Origin: Flavobacteriaceae bacterium
GTDB taxonomy: Bacteria > Bacteroidota > Bacteroidia > Flavobacteriales > Flavobacteriaceae
Assembly: GCA_028284005.1 (NCBI GenBank)
Contig: JANQSO010000005.1
Coordinates: 124,001 to 188,000, forward strand
Direction of reading: 5' to 3'
Length of the DNA stretch: 64,000 nucleotides
The stretch's first letter is position 1; every line of letters begins with the position of its first letter. Of the stretch, positions 44,820-53,522 are shown piece after piece. The translations under genes and the position numbers were made by a program. The notes under the pieces are model-generated. The model worked only from the letters and a program-made list of their open reading frames with translations, had not been told where the DNA came from and ran no database searches.

Positions 44820-45451
44820 TGAAGAAAGAAACTATCATAATAGCAGATGACCATCCTTTATTATTAAAGGGCCTAAATGATTTTTTAAAAGAAAAAGATT
44901 ATAATATAATTGGTAGTGGGAATAATGGCCGGGAGGCATATAATCTAATTACAAAATTAAATCCGGACATTGCTATTCTAGACATACAAATGCCTTTTTT
45001 GTCTGGCCTGGAGATTGCAAAAAAATGCAAAACAAATGGCCTTACCACTAAGATAATTCTAATTACACTTCACAAGGAAAGAGATTTGTACCAACAAGCT
45101 CAAGATCTAAATATTTTTGGGTACGTCCTAAAAGAATTTGCTTTAGAAGAAATTGAGACTTGTATTAAAACCGTTTCTAAAGGGAATCCTTTTTTTAGTC
45201 CGAAGATCAAAGAGTTGTTAGGCCCCAATAATCTTGAAGAAGCTTCCTTAAAAAGTTTAACCCCTTCTGAAAAAAAGATATTAAAATTCATTGCTAACGA
45301 TAAAACCAATAAAGAAATAGCTTCCCTCCTTTTTATCTCTTATCGTACTGTAGAAAAACACCGAAGCAACATCATCACAAAATTAGAGTTGGAGCATAAA
45401 ACAAACAGTCTTCTTATTTGGGCTAAAGAACATCAAGACAGACTGGTATAG
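44819..45451 (+). CDS. NarL/FixJ-family response regulator
   Basis: The 210-residue protein has a receiver domain (IIIADDHPLLLKGL; phosphorylated Asp55 in ILDIQMPF; Lys in YVLKEF) and a LuxR-type helix-turn-helix (LTPSEKKILKFIANDKTNKE, then RTVEKHRSNIITKLEL). It overlaps the kinase gene by one base, so the two form a standard pair. A 16-bp perfect palindrome lies 30 bases past its stop and may be a target (inference). Confidence 0.93.
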   Translation: MKKETIIIADDHPLLLKGLNDFLKEKDYNIIGSGNNGREAYNLITKLNPDIAILDIQMPFLSGLEIAKKCKTNGLTTKIILITLHKERDLYQQAQDLNIFGYVLKEFALEEIETCIKTVSKGNPFFSPKIKELLGPNNLEEASLKSLTPSEKKILKFIANDKTNKEIASLLFISYRTVEKHRSNIITKLELEHKTNSLLIWAKEHQDRLV

Positions 45452-45480
45452 CCAATAATTATCTTTTTTACCTCAAAATT

Positions 45481-45496
45481 TACGTGTTAACACGTA
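45481..45496. promoter_or_regulatory. 16-bp perfect palindrome (possible operator)
   Basis: TACGTGTTAACACGTA is its own reverse complement over all 16 bases. It sits between the response regulator and a 45-residue membrane protein gene, 36 bases before that ATG. A dimeric LuxR-type regulator is the obvious candidate binder. Confidence 0.45.
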
Positions 45497-45531
45497 TTTC
45501 AATTTTGTCAATAATTTCTCACTTTTACAAT

Positions 45532-45669
45532 ATGAAAAATTCAGTATTGTTGAAGGAGGAAAAACATAGAAGCAATAAGACCAAAAGGATTGTCTTTATT
45601 GTAATTGCAATATCAATTATTGCCACTGTCTTGCTTAACGTAGTGAATTATTTTGTTTCATATAAATAA
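45532..45669 (+). CDS. Small single-helix membrane protein (45 residues)
   Basis: Starting at ATG 45532 the product is 45 residues: a charged N-terminal half (Lys, Arg, Glu rich, about 1-19), one hydrophobic helix (about 20-41, RIVFIVIAISIIATVLLNVV) and a short tail. The positive-inside rule puts the N-terminus in the cytoplasm. It follows the two-component pair and the palindrome and is closed by an intrinsic terminator, which supports a real gene. No family is recognised. A role in stress response or feedback to the kinase is only a guess. Confidence 0.5.
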   Translation: MKNSVLLKEEKHRSNKTKRIVFIVIAISIIATVLLNVVNYFVSYK

Positions 45670-45701
45670 ATACTAAGGTTTAAATTTTCAACTAACTAAT
45701 C

Positions 45702-45734
45702 AAAAAACCCGGCGTAAAGCCGGGTTTTTTATTT
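45702..45734. terminator. Bidirectional intrinsic terminator
   Basis: 12-bp stem (45702-45713 with 45719-45730, loop GTAAA) with A-tract and T-tract flanks. It serves both the small membrane protein (plus) and sucB (minus, stop at 45752). Confidence 0.85.
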
Positions 45735-45751
45735 ATTTTACACAAATTATA

Positions 45752-46963
45752 TTATAACTCCAATGCCTTTTTAACATCGCTGTTCATTAGAAGTGCTACA
45801 GGATCCTCCAGTGCTTCTTTTACAGCTACCAAAAATCCTACAGATTCTCTTCCGTCTATAATTCTGTGATCATAAGATAAAGCAACAAACATGATGGGCG
45901 CAATAACAATTTCGCCGTCACGAACAATAGGACGTTCTACAATGTTGTGCATTCCTAAAATTCCGGATTGCGGCGGGTTAATAATTGGAGTCGATAACAT
46001 ACTTCCAAAAACCCCTCCGTTAGAAATGGTGAAGGTTCCTCCGGTCATCTCATCTACTGTTATTTGTCCATCACGTGCCCTAAGAGCCAGTCTTTTAACT
46101 TCGGTTTCAACTCCTCTAAATGATAGCTCTTCTGCATTTCTTATAACCGGCACCATCAATCCTTTTGGCCCGGAAACAGCAATTGAGATGTCTTTAAAAT
46201 CGTATTTTATTTGGTAGTCCCCATCAATCATTGAATTTACATCGGGATATAACTCTAAGGCTCTTACTACTGCTAAGGTAAAAAAGGACATAAACCCTAG
46301 TCCAACACCATGCTTCTCTTTAAACTCCTCTTTGTATTTTTTTCTCAATTCAAAAATAGGGCTCATATCCACTTCATTAAAAGTGGTCAACATTGCAGTT
46401 TCGTTCTTTGCTGAAACTAAACGCTCTGCAACTTTACGTCGTAACATGGATAGTTTTTTGCGCTCCGTACCACGGTCTGCTCCTTCTCTGGGTGTTCCCA
46501 TAGATGGTTTTGCATTTTCTGCATCGTTCTTTGTAATACGTCCGTCACGCCCGGTGCCTTTAACATCTTTAGCTGCAACTCCTTTTTCATCCAAAATTTT
46601 CTTAGCTGCAGGAGACGGTGTCCCTGTTGCATACGTTTCAGTTTTAGGTGTTTCTTGTGGAACCTCTTTTTCAACTTCTTTAGGAGTCTTTGCCTGAGAA
46701 CTTTGTTTGGCACCTTCTGGTTTTGGCGCTTCAGTATCAATTAAACATACTACCTCTCCTACAGCCACTGCATCACCTTCTTCAGCTTTAAGGGTGATGA
46801 TTCCACTTGCTTCTGCAGGAAGTTCCAAAGTAGCCTTATCGCTATCTACTTCGGCAATGGCCTGGTCTTTTTCAACCCAATCGCCATCTTCAACTAACCA
46901 TTGTGCTATTTCTACTTCGGTTATGGATTCTCCCGGTGAAGGGACTTTCATTTCTAATGCCAT
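45752..46963 (-). CDS. sucB: 2-oxoglutarate dehydrogenase E2 (dihydrolipoyl succinyltransferase)
   Basis: The 403-residue protein has one lipoyl domain (EVDSDKATLELPA, lipoylated Lys43), an Ala/Pro/Lys/Glu-rich hinge, a peripheral subunit-binding domain (PSPAAKKILDEKGV) and the acyltransferase core ending in SYDHRIIDG with the catalytic His. It transfers the succinyl group to CoA in the citric acid cycle. It follows sucA by 37 bases. The E3 subunit is not in this window. Confidence 0.95.
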   Translation of the reverse strand: MALEMKVPSPGESITEVEIAQWLVEDGDWVEKDQAIAEVDSDKATLELPAEASGIITLKAEEGDAVAVGEVVCLIDTEAPKPEGAKQSSQAKTPKEVEKEVPQETPKTETYATGTPSPAAKKILDEKGVAAKDVKGTGRDGRITKNDAENAKPSMGTPREGADRGTERKKLSMLRRKVAERLVSAKNETAMLTTFNEVDMSPIFELRKKYKEEFKEKHGVGLGFMSFFTLAVVRALELYPDVNSMIDGDYQIKYDFKDISIAVSGPKGLMVPVIRNAEELSFRGVETEVKRLALRARDGQITVDEMTGGTFTISNGGVFGSMLSTPIINPPQSGILGMHNIVERPIVRDGEIVIAPIMFVALSYDHRIIDGRESVGFLVAVKEALEDPVALLMNSDVKKALEL

Positions 46964-47000
46964 AGTATTTCTATTTTCCTAAAAGGAGTTGTTACTGGTA

Positions 47001-49751
47001 TTACTTTTCATTTATGTTAAAAACACTCTCTATTACTTTTTCATGACGTTGCTTGGAACGCACACTGCTTCCCGAAGCCGGTGCAGCATACATTCTTCTG
47101 CTGCAAACCCTAAAGTTTTTGGCTTCTTCAAAATGCATCAGGATATGTGAATAGGCTCCCATATTCTTAGGCTCTTCCTGTGCCCAAACTATATCATCTG
47201 CATTTTTATATTTTTTCAGTATTTCTCTCATTGGGTTGGTTGGTAGCGGGAATAATTGTTCTATACGTACCAATGCAACATCGTTTCTGTTTAGCTCTTC
47301 TTTCTTCTCCAATAGATCATAATAAAACTTACCACTCACAAAAACCAACGTCTTTACCTCATTTGGTTTTACATCTGCATCATCGATAAGCATTTGGAAA
47401 CTACCATTTGCAAATTCTTCCTTTGTAGAAAGCACCCTTGGATGGCGCAACAAGCTCTTAGGTGTAAATACGATCAATGGTTTACGGTAATCCACTTTCA
47501 TTTGACGACGCAACAAATGATACATATTTGAAGGTGTGGTACAATCTGCTACAAACATATTATCTACAGCACATAATTGAAGATAGCGCTCCATTCTTGC
47601 AGAAGAATGCTCTGCTCCCTGCCCTTCATAACCGTGTGGTAAAAGCATCACCAATCCGTTTTGGGTTTTCCACTTATCTTCTCCGGCAGAAATATATTGA
47701 TCGATCATGATTTGGGCTCCATTACTGAAGTCTCCAAATTGTGCTTCCCAGATGGTTAGTGTTCTTGGGCTCGCCATTGCGTAGCCGTAATCAAATCCTA
47801 CAACTCCATATTCTGAAAGCAATGAATTATAAATATAGAAATCTCCCTGGGTATCTTTTAACTCATTCAATAAGATTATTTCTTCTTCGCTTTCTTCCAC
47901 TTTTATGACCGCATGCCGGTGTGAAAAAGTTCCGCGTTCCACATCTTGTCCACTCATCCTTACATCATATCCTTCTTTCAATAAGGTCCCATAAGCTAAT
48001 AATTCACCCATTGCCCAATCCAACTGGTCGTCTTTAAAGTACATTTTATGGCGTGCTTCAATAAGCCGTGAAATTTTTCTAAGAAATTTTTTGTCTTTTG
48101 GAAGCTGTGTGATCACTTTAGCCACATCATCCAGTTTTGCCATACTGACCGTTGTATCGACATCTTCCATCATCTTATCACCTTCGGCATAATGAAAACC
48201 TTCCCACTCACTTTTCATAATAGCCGTAATTTCTGTCTTATCTTCTTTACGGGAATCTTCAAGGTTCTCTTCGAGTTTGTCTTTGTATTCCTGTTCCAGT
48301 TTTTTGGTATATTCTTCTTCAATGATTCCCTGCCCGTATAATTTCTCAGCATAGATATCCCTGGGGTTTTTATGCTTGGAAATAGCCTTATATAACTGAG
48401 GTTGTGTAAAACGGGGTTCATCTCCTTCATTATGTCCATATTTACGATACCCTAACAGGTCAATAAAAACATCACGGCCAAACTCCATTCTAAAATCCAG
48501 CGCAAAAAGCATAGCGTGTACAACTGCTTCAGCATCATCGGCATTTATATGAAGTATTGGGGAAAGTGTAACCTTTCCTACATCGGTACAATAGGTAGAA
48601 GACCGGCCATCCAGATAATTTGTGGTAAACCCTATTTGGTTATTTACAACAATATGAATGGTTCCTCCGGTTTTGTAGCCATCTAATTGTGCCATTTGTA
48701 CGATCTCATACACAATACCTTGCCCGGCTATTGCCGCATCACCGTGTACTACTATTGGAAGTACTTTACTGCTATTGTCCTTATAATGACGGTCCTGTTT
48801 CGCTCTTGCAATTCCTTCCACAACACTTCCTACCGTTTCCAAATGTGAGGGGTTGGGAGCAATATTCAAATTGATCTCTTTACCGGATTTGGTTTTACGT
48901 TTGGAGGTCCAGCCCAAATGGTATTTTACATCTCCATCAAAAATGTCTTCTGCATAATCCTTTCCGTCAAATTCACTGAAAATGTCTTTGGCACTTTTCC
49001 CAAAAATGTTAACCAATGTACTTAAACGCCCTCTGTGTGCCATTCCCATCACAAATTCTTCAACACCCTTTTCCGCTGCATTTTCAATTAACGTATCCAG
49101 CGCAGGAATTAAACTTTCTCCGCCTTCCAGAGAAAACCGCTTTTGCCCTACGTACTTGGTATGTAAAAAGTTTTCAAAAGAAACCGCTTCGTTCAATTTT
49201 TTTAGAATGTGCTTCTTTTGAGCTTCGGAAAAGTCGGGCTGATTGTCATTAACATTCAGCTTGTTTTGTATCCATTGTATTTCTTCAGGTTTACGAATGT
49301 ACATGTATTCTATTCCAATAGAATCACAATAAATACTTTGAAGGTGTTTTATGATTTCTTCAAGAGTAGTCTCAGGTATTCCTAAGACATCTGCCGCTTT
49401 AAATGTTGTGGACAGGTCACTTTCACTAAGTCCAAAATTTTCAATGTCCAGTGTTGGAGTATATTTCCTTCTTTCACGTACAGGGTTGGTCTTTGTAAAC
49501 AAATGCCCTCTTGTCCTGTAACCGTCGATCAATTTAATAACCTGAAATTCCTTTAAAACTTTTTCGGGAATCTCCTGTCCGTTTTCTTCTATCCCCAACA
49601 CTTCAAGAGAACCATTTTCAATTCCAAAATCGAATCCCTGAAAGAAAGCCTTCCAACTAGGTTCTATACTATCCGGAAATTGTAAATATTTATCGTAGAG
49701 TTCTGCAATGTATGCCGGGTGAACCGCATTTAGAAATGAAAATCTATCCAT
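47001..49751 (-). CDS. sucA: 2-oxoglutarate dehydrogenase E1
   Basis: The 916-residue protein starts at ATG 49751 (MDRFSFLNAVHPAYIAELYD), the family start; 20 more upstream codons are not conserved and overlap the -7 element. It has HRGRLSTLVNIFGK, the thiamine-diphosphate region VHGDAAIAGQGIVYE and VVNNQIGFTT, and the C-terminal VWAQEEPKNMGAYSH. It decarboxylates 2-oxoglutarate and passes the succinyl group to SucB. It forms an operon with sucB. Confidence 0.96.
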   Translation of the reverse strand: MDRFSFLNAVHPAYIAELYDKYLQFPDSIEPSWKAFFQGFDFGIENGSLEVLGIEENGQEIPEKVLKEFQVIKLIDGYRTRGHLFTKTNPVRERRKYTPTLDIENFGLSESDLSTTFKAADVLGIPETTLEEIIKHLQSIYCDSIGIEYMYIRKPEEIQWIQNKLNVNDNQPDFSEAQKKHILKKLNEAVSFENFLHTKYVGQKRFSLEGGESLIPALDTLIENAAEKGVEEFVMGMAHRGRLSTLVNIFGKSAKDIFSEFDGKDYAEDIFDGDVKYHLGWTSKRKTKSGKEINLNIAPNPSHLETVGSVVEGIARAKQDRHYKDNSSKVLPIVVHGDAAIAGQGIVYEIVQMAQLDGYKTGGTIHIVVNNQIGFTTNYLDGRSSTYCTDVGKVTLSPILHINADDAEAVVHAMLFALDFRMEFGRDVFIDLLGYRKYGHNEGDEPRFTQPQLYKAISKHKNPRDIYAEKLYGQGIIEEEYTKKLEQEYKDKLEENLEDSRKEDKTEITAIMKSEWEGFHYAEGDKMMEDVDTTVSMAKLDDVAKVITQLPKDKKFLRKISRLIEARHKMYFKDDQLDWAMGELLAYGTLLKEGYDVRMSGQDVERGTFSHRHAVIKVEESEEEIILLNELKDTQGDFYIYNSLLSEYGVVGFDYGYAMASPRTLTIWEAQFGDFSNGAQIMIDQYISAGEDKWKTQNGLVMLLPHGYEGQGAEHSSARMERYLQLCAVDNMFVADCTTPSNMYHLLRRQMKVDYRKPLIVFTPKSLLRHPRVLSTKEEFANGSFQMLIDDADVKPNEVKTLVFVSGKFYYDLLEKKEELNRNDVALVRIEQLFPLPTNPMREILKKYKNADDIVWAQEEPKNMGAYSHILMHFEEAKNFRVCSRRMYAAPASGSSVRSKQRHEKVIESVFNINEK

Positions 49752-49789
49752 AATTGGAATAAAGAGGACTATTTTTAAATAAAACGTTA

Positions 49790-49797
49790 CAAAAATA
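49790..49797 (-). promoter_or_regulatory. -7 element (TATTTTTG) of sucA-sucB
   Basis: On the minus strand an exact TAnnTTTG, 38 bases before the sucA ATG. A -33 TTG at the right distance is not seen. Confidence 0.4.
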
Positions 49798-49801
49798 CAA
49801 C

Positions 49802-49829
49802 AAATCCCCAAACTATGGCTTTGGGATTT
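49802..49829. repeat. Inverted repeat in the sucA / barrel-protein divergent region
   Basis: AAATCCC-C-AAA (49802-49812) pairs with TTTGGGATTT (49820-49829), with one bulged C. It lies just upstream of the sucA -7 element and 39 bases before the divergent gene, so an operator is possible. It also looks like a weak terminator on the plus strand. Confidence 0.3.
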
Positions 49830-49867
49830 TATATATTTATTATTAGTAAACTCATAAATATTTCACA

Positions 49868-50398
49868 ATGAAATCGTCTTTATCAATCCTCTTCAAAAAG
49901 TTTTTCTTTTCAGTAGTAATGAGTCTGTTTATCCAAGTCGGAATTGCGCAGGAACAAGGATCTCAATTTTGGTCCAACGTTCGTTTTGGTGGTGGAATAG
50001 GACTAAGTTTTGGCAATGAATTCTTTAGCGGAACCATTGCCCCAAGCGCTATTTATGAGTTTAACGAACAGATTGCTGCAGGCCTTGGCGGAAATTTCTC
50101 GTATAACAGTCAAAAGGACGTTTATAAAACAACTATTGTAGGTGGCAGCGTTTTAGGGTTCTACAATGTTATCCCAGAATTGCAGCTATCCACAGAATTT
50201 GAACAACTTTATGTGTCGCGTACTTATGAGTCTGACCTGCAAATACCAAATAACAGTTATTGGTATCCTGCACTATTTGTAGGAGCAGGATATAGGGCGG
50301 GGAATTTTACCGCAGGAATTCGATACGATGTACTATACGATGAGGATGAAAATATTTATGCCTCGGCCTGGATGCCTTTTGTAAGAGTCTATTTTTAA
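49868..50398 (+). CDS. Small outer-membrane barrel protein
   Basis: The 176-residue protein has a signal peptide ending near GIAQ and about eight amphipathic strands (FGGGIGLSFGNEFFSG, AGYRAGNFTAGIRYDVLYD), ending WMPFVRVYF with terminal Phe. It is divergent from sucA. Relatives in databases are, as far as I recall, sometimes labelled alpha-ketoglutarate decarboxylase; nothing in this sequence supports an enzyme. Its last 4 bases overlap the convergent polyprenyl synthase gene. The function is unknown. Confidence 0.7.
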   Translation: MKSSLSILFKKFFFSVVMSLFIQVGIAQEQGSQFWSNVRFGGGIGLSFGNEFFSGTIAPSAIYEFNEQIAAGLGGNFSYNSQKDVYKTTIVGGSVLGFYNVIPELQLSTEFEQLYVSRTYESDLQIPNNSYWYPALFVGAGYRAGNFTAGIRYDVLYDEDENIYASAWMPFVRVYF

Positions 50399-51369
50399 AC
50401 CGTTCGCTTCATTAACCGGTCTCCAAATTGACGAAATGCCATTTTTTTATCATTGGAAATTTTTATGCTTTCCAAAACCCTATATGCTTTCTGTGTATAG
50501 GTCTCAATTTCATTTTGTATTGCTAATGCGGCTCCCGAAGTTTCAAAAATGTTCTTTACAGCTTCTATTTTGTCTGAAGGATCCTTTGGTGAAATACTAT
50601 ACAAATGCTTTAATGTTTTCACTTCGGAAAGGTTACTCTTTTCAATAGCAGTTAAAAAAAGAAAGGTCTTTTTGTTTGAGATTATGTCCCCTCCTACTTG
50701 CTTTCCGAAAGTTTTCGGGTCTCCAAAAGCATCCAGATAATCATCTTGTAATTGAAACGCAATTCCCAAATTACGTCCAAATTCATAAATACTATCTCTA
50801 CAACTTTCCGAAGCATTTGCAACGATGGCGCCCATCTTCATTGCTGCTCCCACTAAAACCGCTGTTTTATAATTGATCATTTTAATATATTCGGGCAAAG
50901 TAACGTCGTCTCTGGATTCAAAATCTATATCGTATTGTTGTCCTTCACAGACTTCCAAAGCAGTTTTACTGAATAGCTTGGCTAATTGCTGAAACATCTT
51001 TGGTTCATAACCTTCAAATAATTGATAGGCCAGTATCAACATAGCATCCCCGGATAAAATGCCTGTATTTAGATCCCACTTTTCATGTACTGTTTCCTTT
51101 CCGCGGCGCAAAGGAGCATTATCCATTATATCATCATGAATCAATGAAAAATTATGAAACAATTCCAAAGCTAGTGCGGCGTTCATAGCCTTTTTGAAAT
51201 CGGTTTCAAAAAAATCACAGGTCATCAAAGTTAGGATAGGACGTAGTCTTTTCCCTCCCAGGGAAATGATATACTGTATTGGTTCATACAACTGTGTTGG
51301 CTTTTTAACACGTATGGTCTCTTCAAGATGTTGATGCAATGCATTGTAATATGTCTCCAAATCTTTCAT
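50395..51369 (-). CDS. Polyprenyl diphosphate synthase
   Basis: The 324-residue protein is a trans-isoprenyl diphosphate synthase. It has the first Asp-rich motif DDIMD (79-83) followed by RRGKETVH, and the second, DDYLD (209-213), in FQLQDDYLDAFGD. These bind magnesium and the allylic substrate. Chain length cannot be set from sequence alone; farnesyl or geranylgeranyl diphosphate is plausible from the short enzyme and the position before the first motif. The gene appears single. Confidence 0.9.
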   Translation of the reverse strand: MKDLETYYNALHQHLEETIRVKKPTQLYEPIQYIISLGGKRLRPILTLMTCDFFETDFKKAMNAALALELFHNFSLIHDDIMDNAPLRRGKETVHEKWDLNTGILSGDAMLILAYQLFEGYEPKMFQQLAKLFSKTALEVCEGQQYDIDFESRDDVTLPEYIKMINYKTAVLVGAAMKMGAIVANASESCRDSIYEFGRNLGIAFQLQDDYLDAFGDPKTFGKQVGGDIISNKKTFLFLTAIEKSNLSEVKTLKHLYSISPKDPSDKIEAVKNIFETSGAALAIQNEIETYTQKAYRVLESIKISNDKKMAFRQFGDRLMKRTV

Positions 51370-51479
51370 TGAAATTTCCAGCTAAAATACAAGTTACACG
51401 ATAAAAGGCTACTAAATAAATGATAAAAAGGATATAAGTATCATAAACATTTCAAAAATGTTAAAAAATTGTAAAACTT

Positions 51480-51522
51480 AGGAAACTTTTATTGTTTTAT
51501 AAGTTTCCTTGCTCTATATTTG
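51480..51522 (+). promoter_or_regulatory. Promoter of the tetR-tolC-RND operon with overlapping operator-like dyad
   Basis: TTG 51492-51494, 20-base spacer, TATATTTG 51515-51522: an exact consensus fit. A 9-bp inverted repeat, AGGAAACTT (51480-51488) and AAGTTTCCT (51501-51509), brackets the -33 element with a 12-base centre. This layout suits repression by the TetR protein encoded just downstream. Confidence 0.65.
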
Positions 51523-51531
51523 CACCCGATT

Positions 51532-52137
51532 ATGAAAGAAAAAATAATTCAAAAGGCGTCAGAGTTATTCTTACAGCTGGGCTTTAAAAGTGTTACGATG
51601 GATGATATTGCCAACAATATGGGCATATCCAAAAAAACCATTTATACACATTTTAACAATAAGACCCATTTGGTTAAAGAAGCAACTCTTGCGGTTTTTC
51701 ATGAAATATCATGTGGAATAGATCACATTCAATCTCACAATAAGAACCCTATTGAGGAATTATATGAGATCAAAAAACTAGCTTTAGTACAATTAAAAAA
51801 CGAAAAATCTTCCCCACAATACCAGTTACAAAAATATTATCCGGAAATATTTGCAACTCTGAAAGAGAAACAGTTTGAGAAAATGAGGGAATGTACTCTT
51901 TCTAACCTAAAAAGAGGTATTACCTTAGGCTTATATAGAGATAATCTTGATATAGAATTTGTATCGCGTATTTATTTTATTGGTGTCATTGGAATAAAAG
52001 ATGACACTCTTTTCCCTGTTGAAAAATTTCCCAAGGCACAATTAATGGGAGACTATCTAGAATATCATTTACGAGGTATTATTACGGCAGAGGGACAAAA
52101 AACACTCAATAAATTCATTAAAAAACAATCTAACTAA
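51532..52137 (+). CDS. TetR/AcrR-family transcriptional regulator
   Basis: The 201-residue protein has the N-terminal TetR helix-turn-helix (SVTMDDIANNMGISKKTIYT, then HFNNKTHLV; about 24-52) and a variable ligand-binding domain. The ATG at 51532 is chosen over an upstream TTG that lies in the promoter. It is first in an efflux operon and its stop overlaps the tolC-like start (TAATG). It very likely represses its own operon through the dyad at 51480-51509 and is released by a pump substrate. Confidence 0.9.
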   Translation: MKEKIIQKASELFLQLGFKSVTMDDIANNMGISKKTIYTHFNNKTHLVKEATLAVFHEISCGIDHIQSHNKNPIEELYEIKKLALVQLKNEKSSPQYQLQKYYPEIFATLKEKQFEKMRECTLSNLKRGITLGLYRDNLDIEFVSRIYFIGVIGIKDDTLFPVEKFPKAQLMGDYLEYHLRGIITAEGQKTLNKFIKKQSN

Positions 52138-53489
52138 TGAGGAGACTTATTGCTATTTTCAGCTTTACACTGCTGCCTTTCTTAGGCATTGCACAGCAAA
52201 AACAAACCTATAGTTTTAATTTGGAAGAAGCCATCACTTTTGCATTGGATAGTAATTATACAGCTATCAATGCAAGGAGAGATATTGCAAAGGCTATAAA
52301 GCAAAAATGGGAAACCACAGCTACAGGATTACCACAAATTAGTGCTGCTGCTACATATCAAAACAATTTGAAACAACCTGTTACATTGCTTCCGGCAGAG
52401 ATCACAGGTGGTGACCCGGGTACTTTTGTCCCTGTTGTTTTTGGTACGAAACAAAATGCTTCGGCCACAGCCACCCTGGACCAGCTAATTTTTGATGGCA
52501 GTTATCTAGTAGGTTTACAGGCAGCCCGTGCTTTTTTGGATTTCTCTGAAAATGCAGCGGAAAAAACAAATCTTGAAGTTCGTAAGGGAGTGATCAATGC
52601 GTATGGCAGTGTATTACTTTCTGAAGAGCTCGTCGCTATTTTTGAAAAGAACAAATCCAACCTTGAGAAAAATCTCTTCGAAACACAAAAGATCTATGAA
52701 AACGGACTTACCGAAGAGGAAAGTGTGGAACAACTGGAAATTACCTTACTAGAAATAGAAACCCAGTTAAATAATGCACACAGAACCGAAAGTATAGCAC
52801 GACAAATGTTTAATGTTGCATTGGGTATTGATGTAGAATCTACCGTTATTTTTGAAGATACTTTAGACAGCTTAACACAAGAGAACATCCAACTTACTTT
52901 TTTAGATACTCCTCTAAATGTAGAACAAAATATAGATTATAAGATCGCCTATAACCTCACAGAACAACGGTCCCTAGAGTTAAAGCTTGAAAAGAGCCGG
53001 GCTTTGCCTAAGCTTACTGCTTTTGTAAACTACGGAACCGCCGCCAATAGTGATGATTTCACTTTTCTTGATAAGGAACAAGTATGGTTTCAATCCTCTT
53101 TGCTTGGAGTAAATATGAATATTCCCATATTTAGCAGCGGAATGCGAAGTGCAAAAACACAACGGGCCAAAATTGCTTTGGAGCAGGCTGAAACCGAATT
53201 AGAAGAAACTATTCAAAATGTACAATTAACATTGAATACAGCAAAAAGCAACTATCAATTTGCTGTAGAGAATTATGAAAATTCAAAGAAAAATCTGGCA
53301 CTAGCAGAGCGTGTAGAAGGTAAAAACCAGGTAAAGTTCACTGAAGGCCTTTCTACCAGTTTTGACCTTAGGCAAGCGCAAACTCAGCTATATACTGCAC
53401 AACAGCAATATTTTCAGGCAATGTTGGATGTTATCAATAACAAAGCAGATTTGGAAACCGTGTTAAATACTCCCCAGCTAAGAAACTAA
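52137..53489 (+). CDS. TolC-family outer-membrane efflux protein
   Basis: The 450-residue protein has a signal peptide (MRRLIAIFSFTLLPFLGIAQ) and two outer-membrane efflux protein repeats made of long helices with short strand segments (for example NLEEAITFALDSNYTAINAR and LEKSRALPKLTAFVNYG). It forms the trimeric exit duct for the downstream adaptor and RND pump. The one-base overlap with tetR shows coupling. The next gene starts 33 bases later. Confidence 0.9.
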   Translation: MRRLIAIFSFTLLPFLGIAQQKQTYSFNLEEAITFALDSNYTAINARRDIAKAIKQKWETTATGLPQISAAATYQNNLKQPVTLLPAEITGGDPGTFVPVVFGTKQNASATATLDQLIFDGSYLVGLQAARAFLDFSENAAEKTNLEVRKGVINAYGSVLLSEELVAIFEKNKSNLEKNLFETQKIYENGLTEEESVEQLEITLLEIETQLNNAHRTESIARQMFNVALGIDVESTVIFEDTLDSLTQENIQLTFLDTPLNVEQNIDYKIAYNLTEQRSLELKLEKSRALPKLTAFVNYGTAANSDDFTFLDKEQVWFQSSLLGVNMNIPIFSSGMRSAKTQRAKIALEQAETELEETIQNVQLTLNTAKSNYQFAVENYENSKKNLALAERVEGKNQVKFTEGLSTSFDLRQAQTQLYTAQQQYFQAMLDVINNKADLETVLNTPQLRN

Positions 53490-53522
53490 AAATAACTAAT
53501 CACTCTAGAAAACTCTATACAA

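Noticed and set aside
46332-46697. 121-residue plus-strand frame inside sucB
   Set aside because: Low-complexity antisense of the Ala/Pro/Lys-rich hinge; not a gene.
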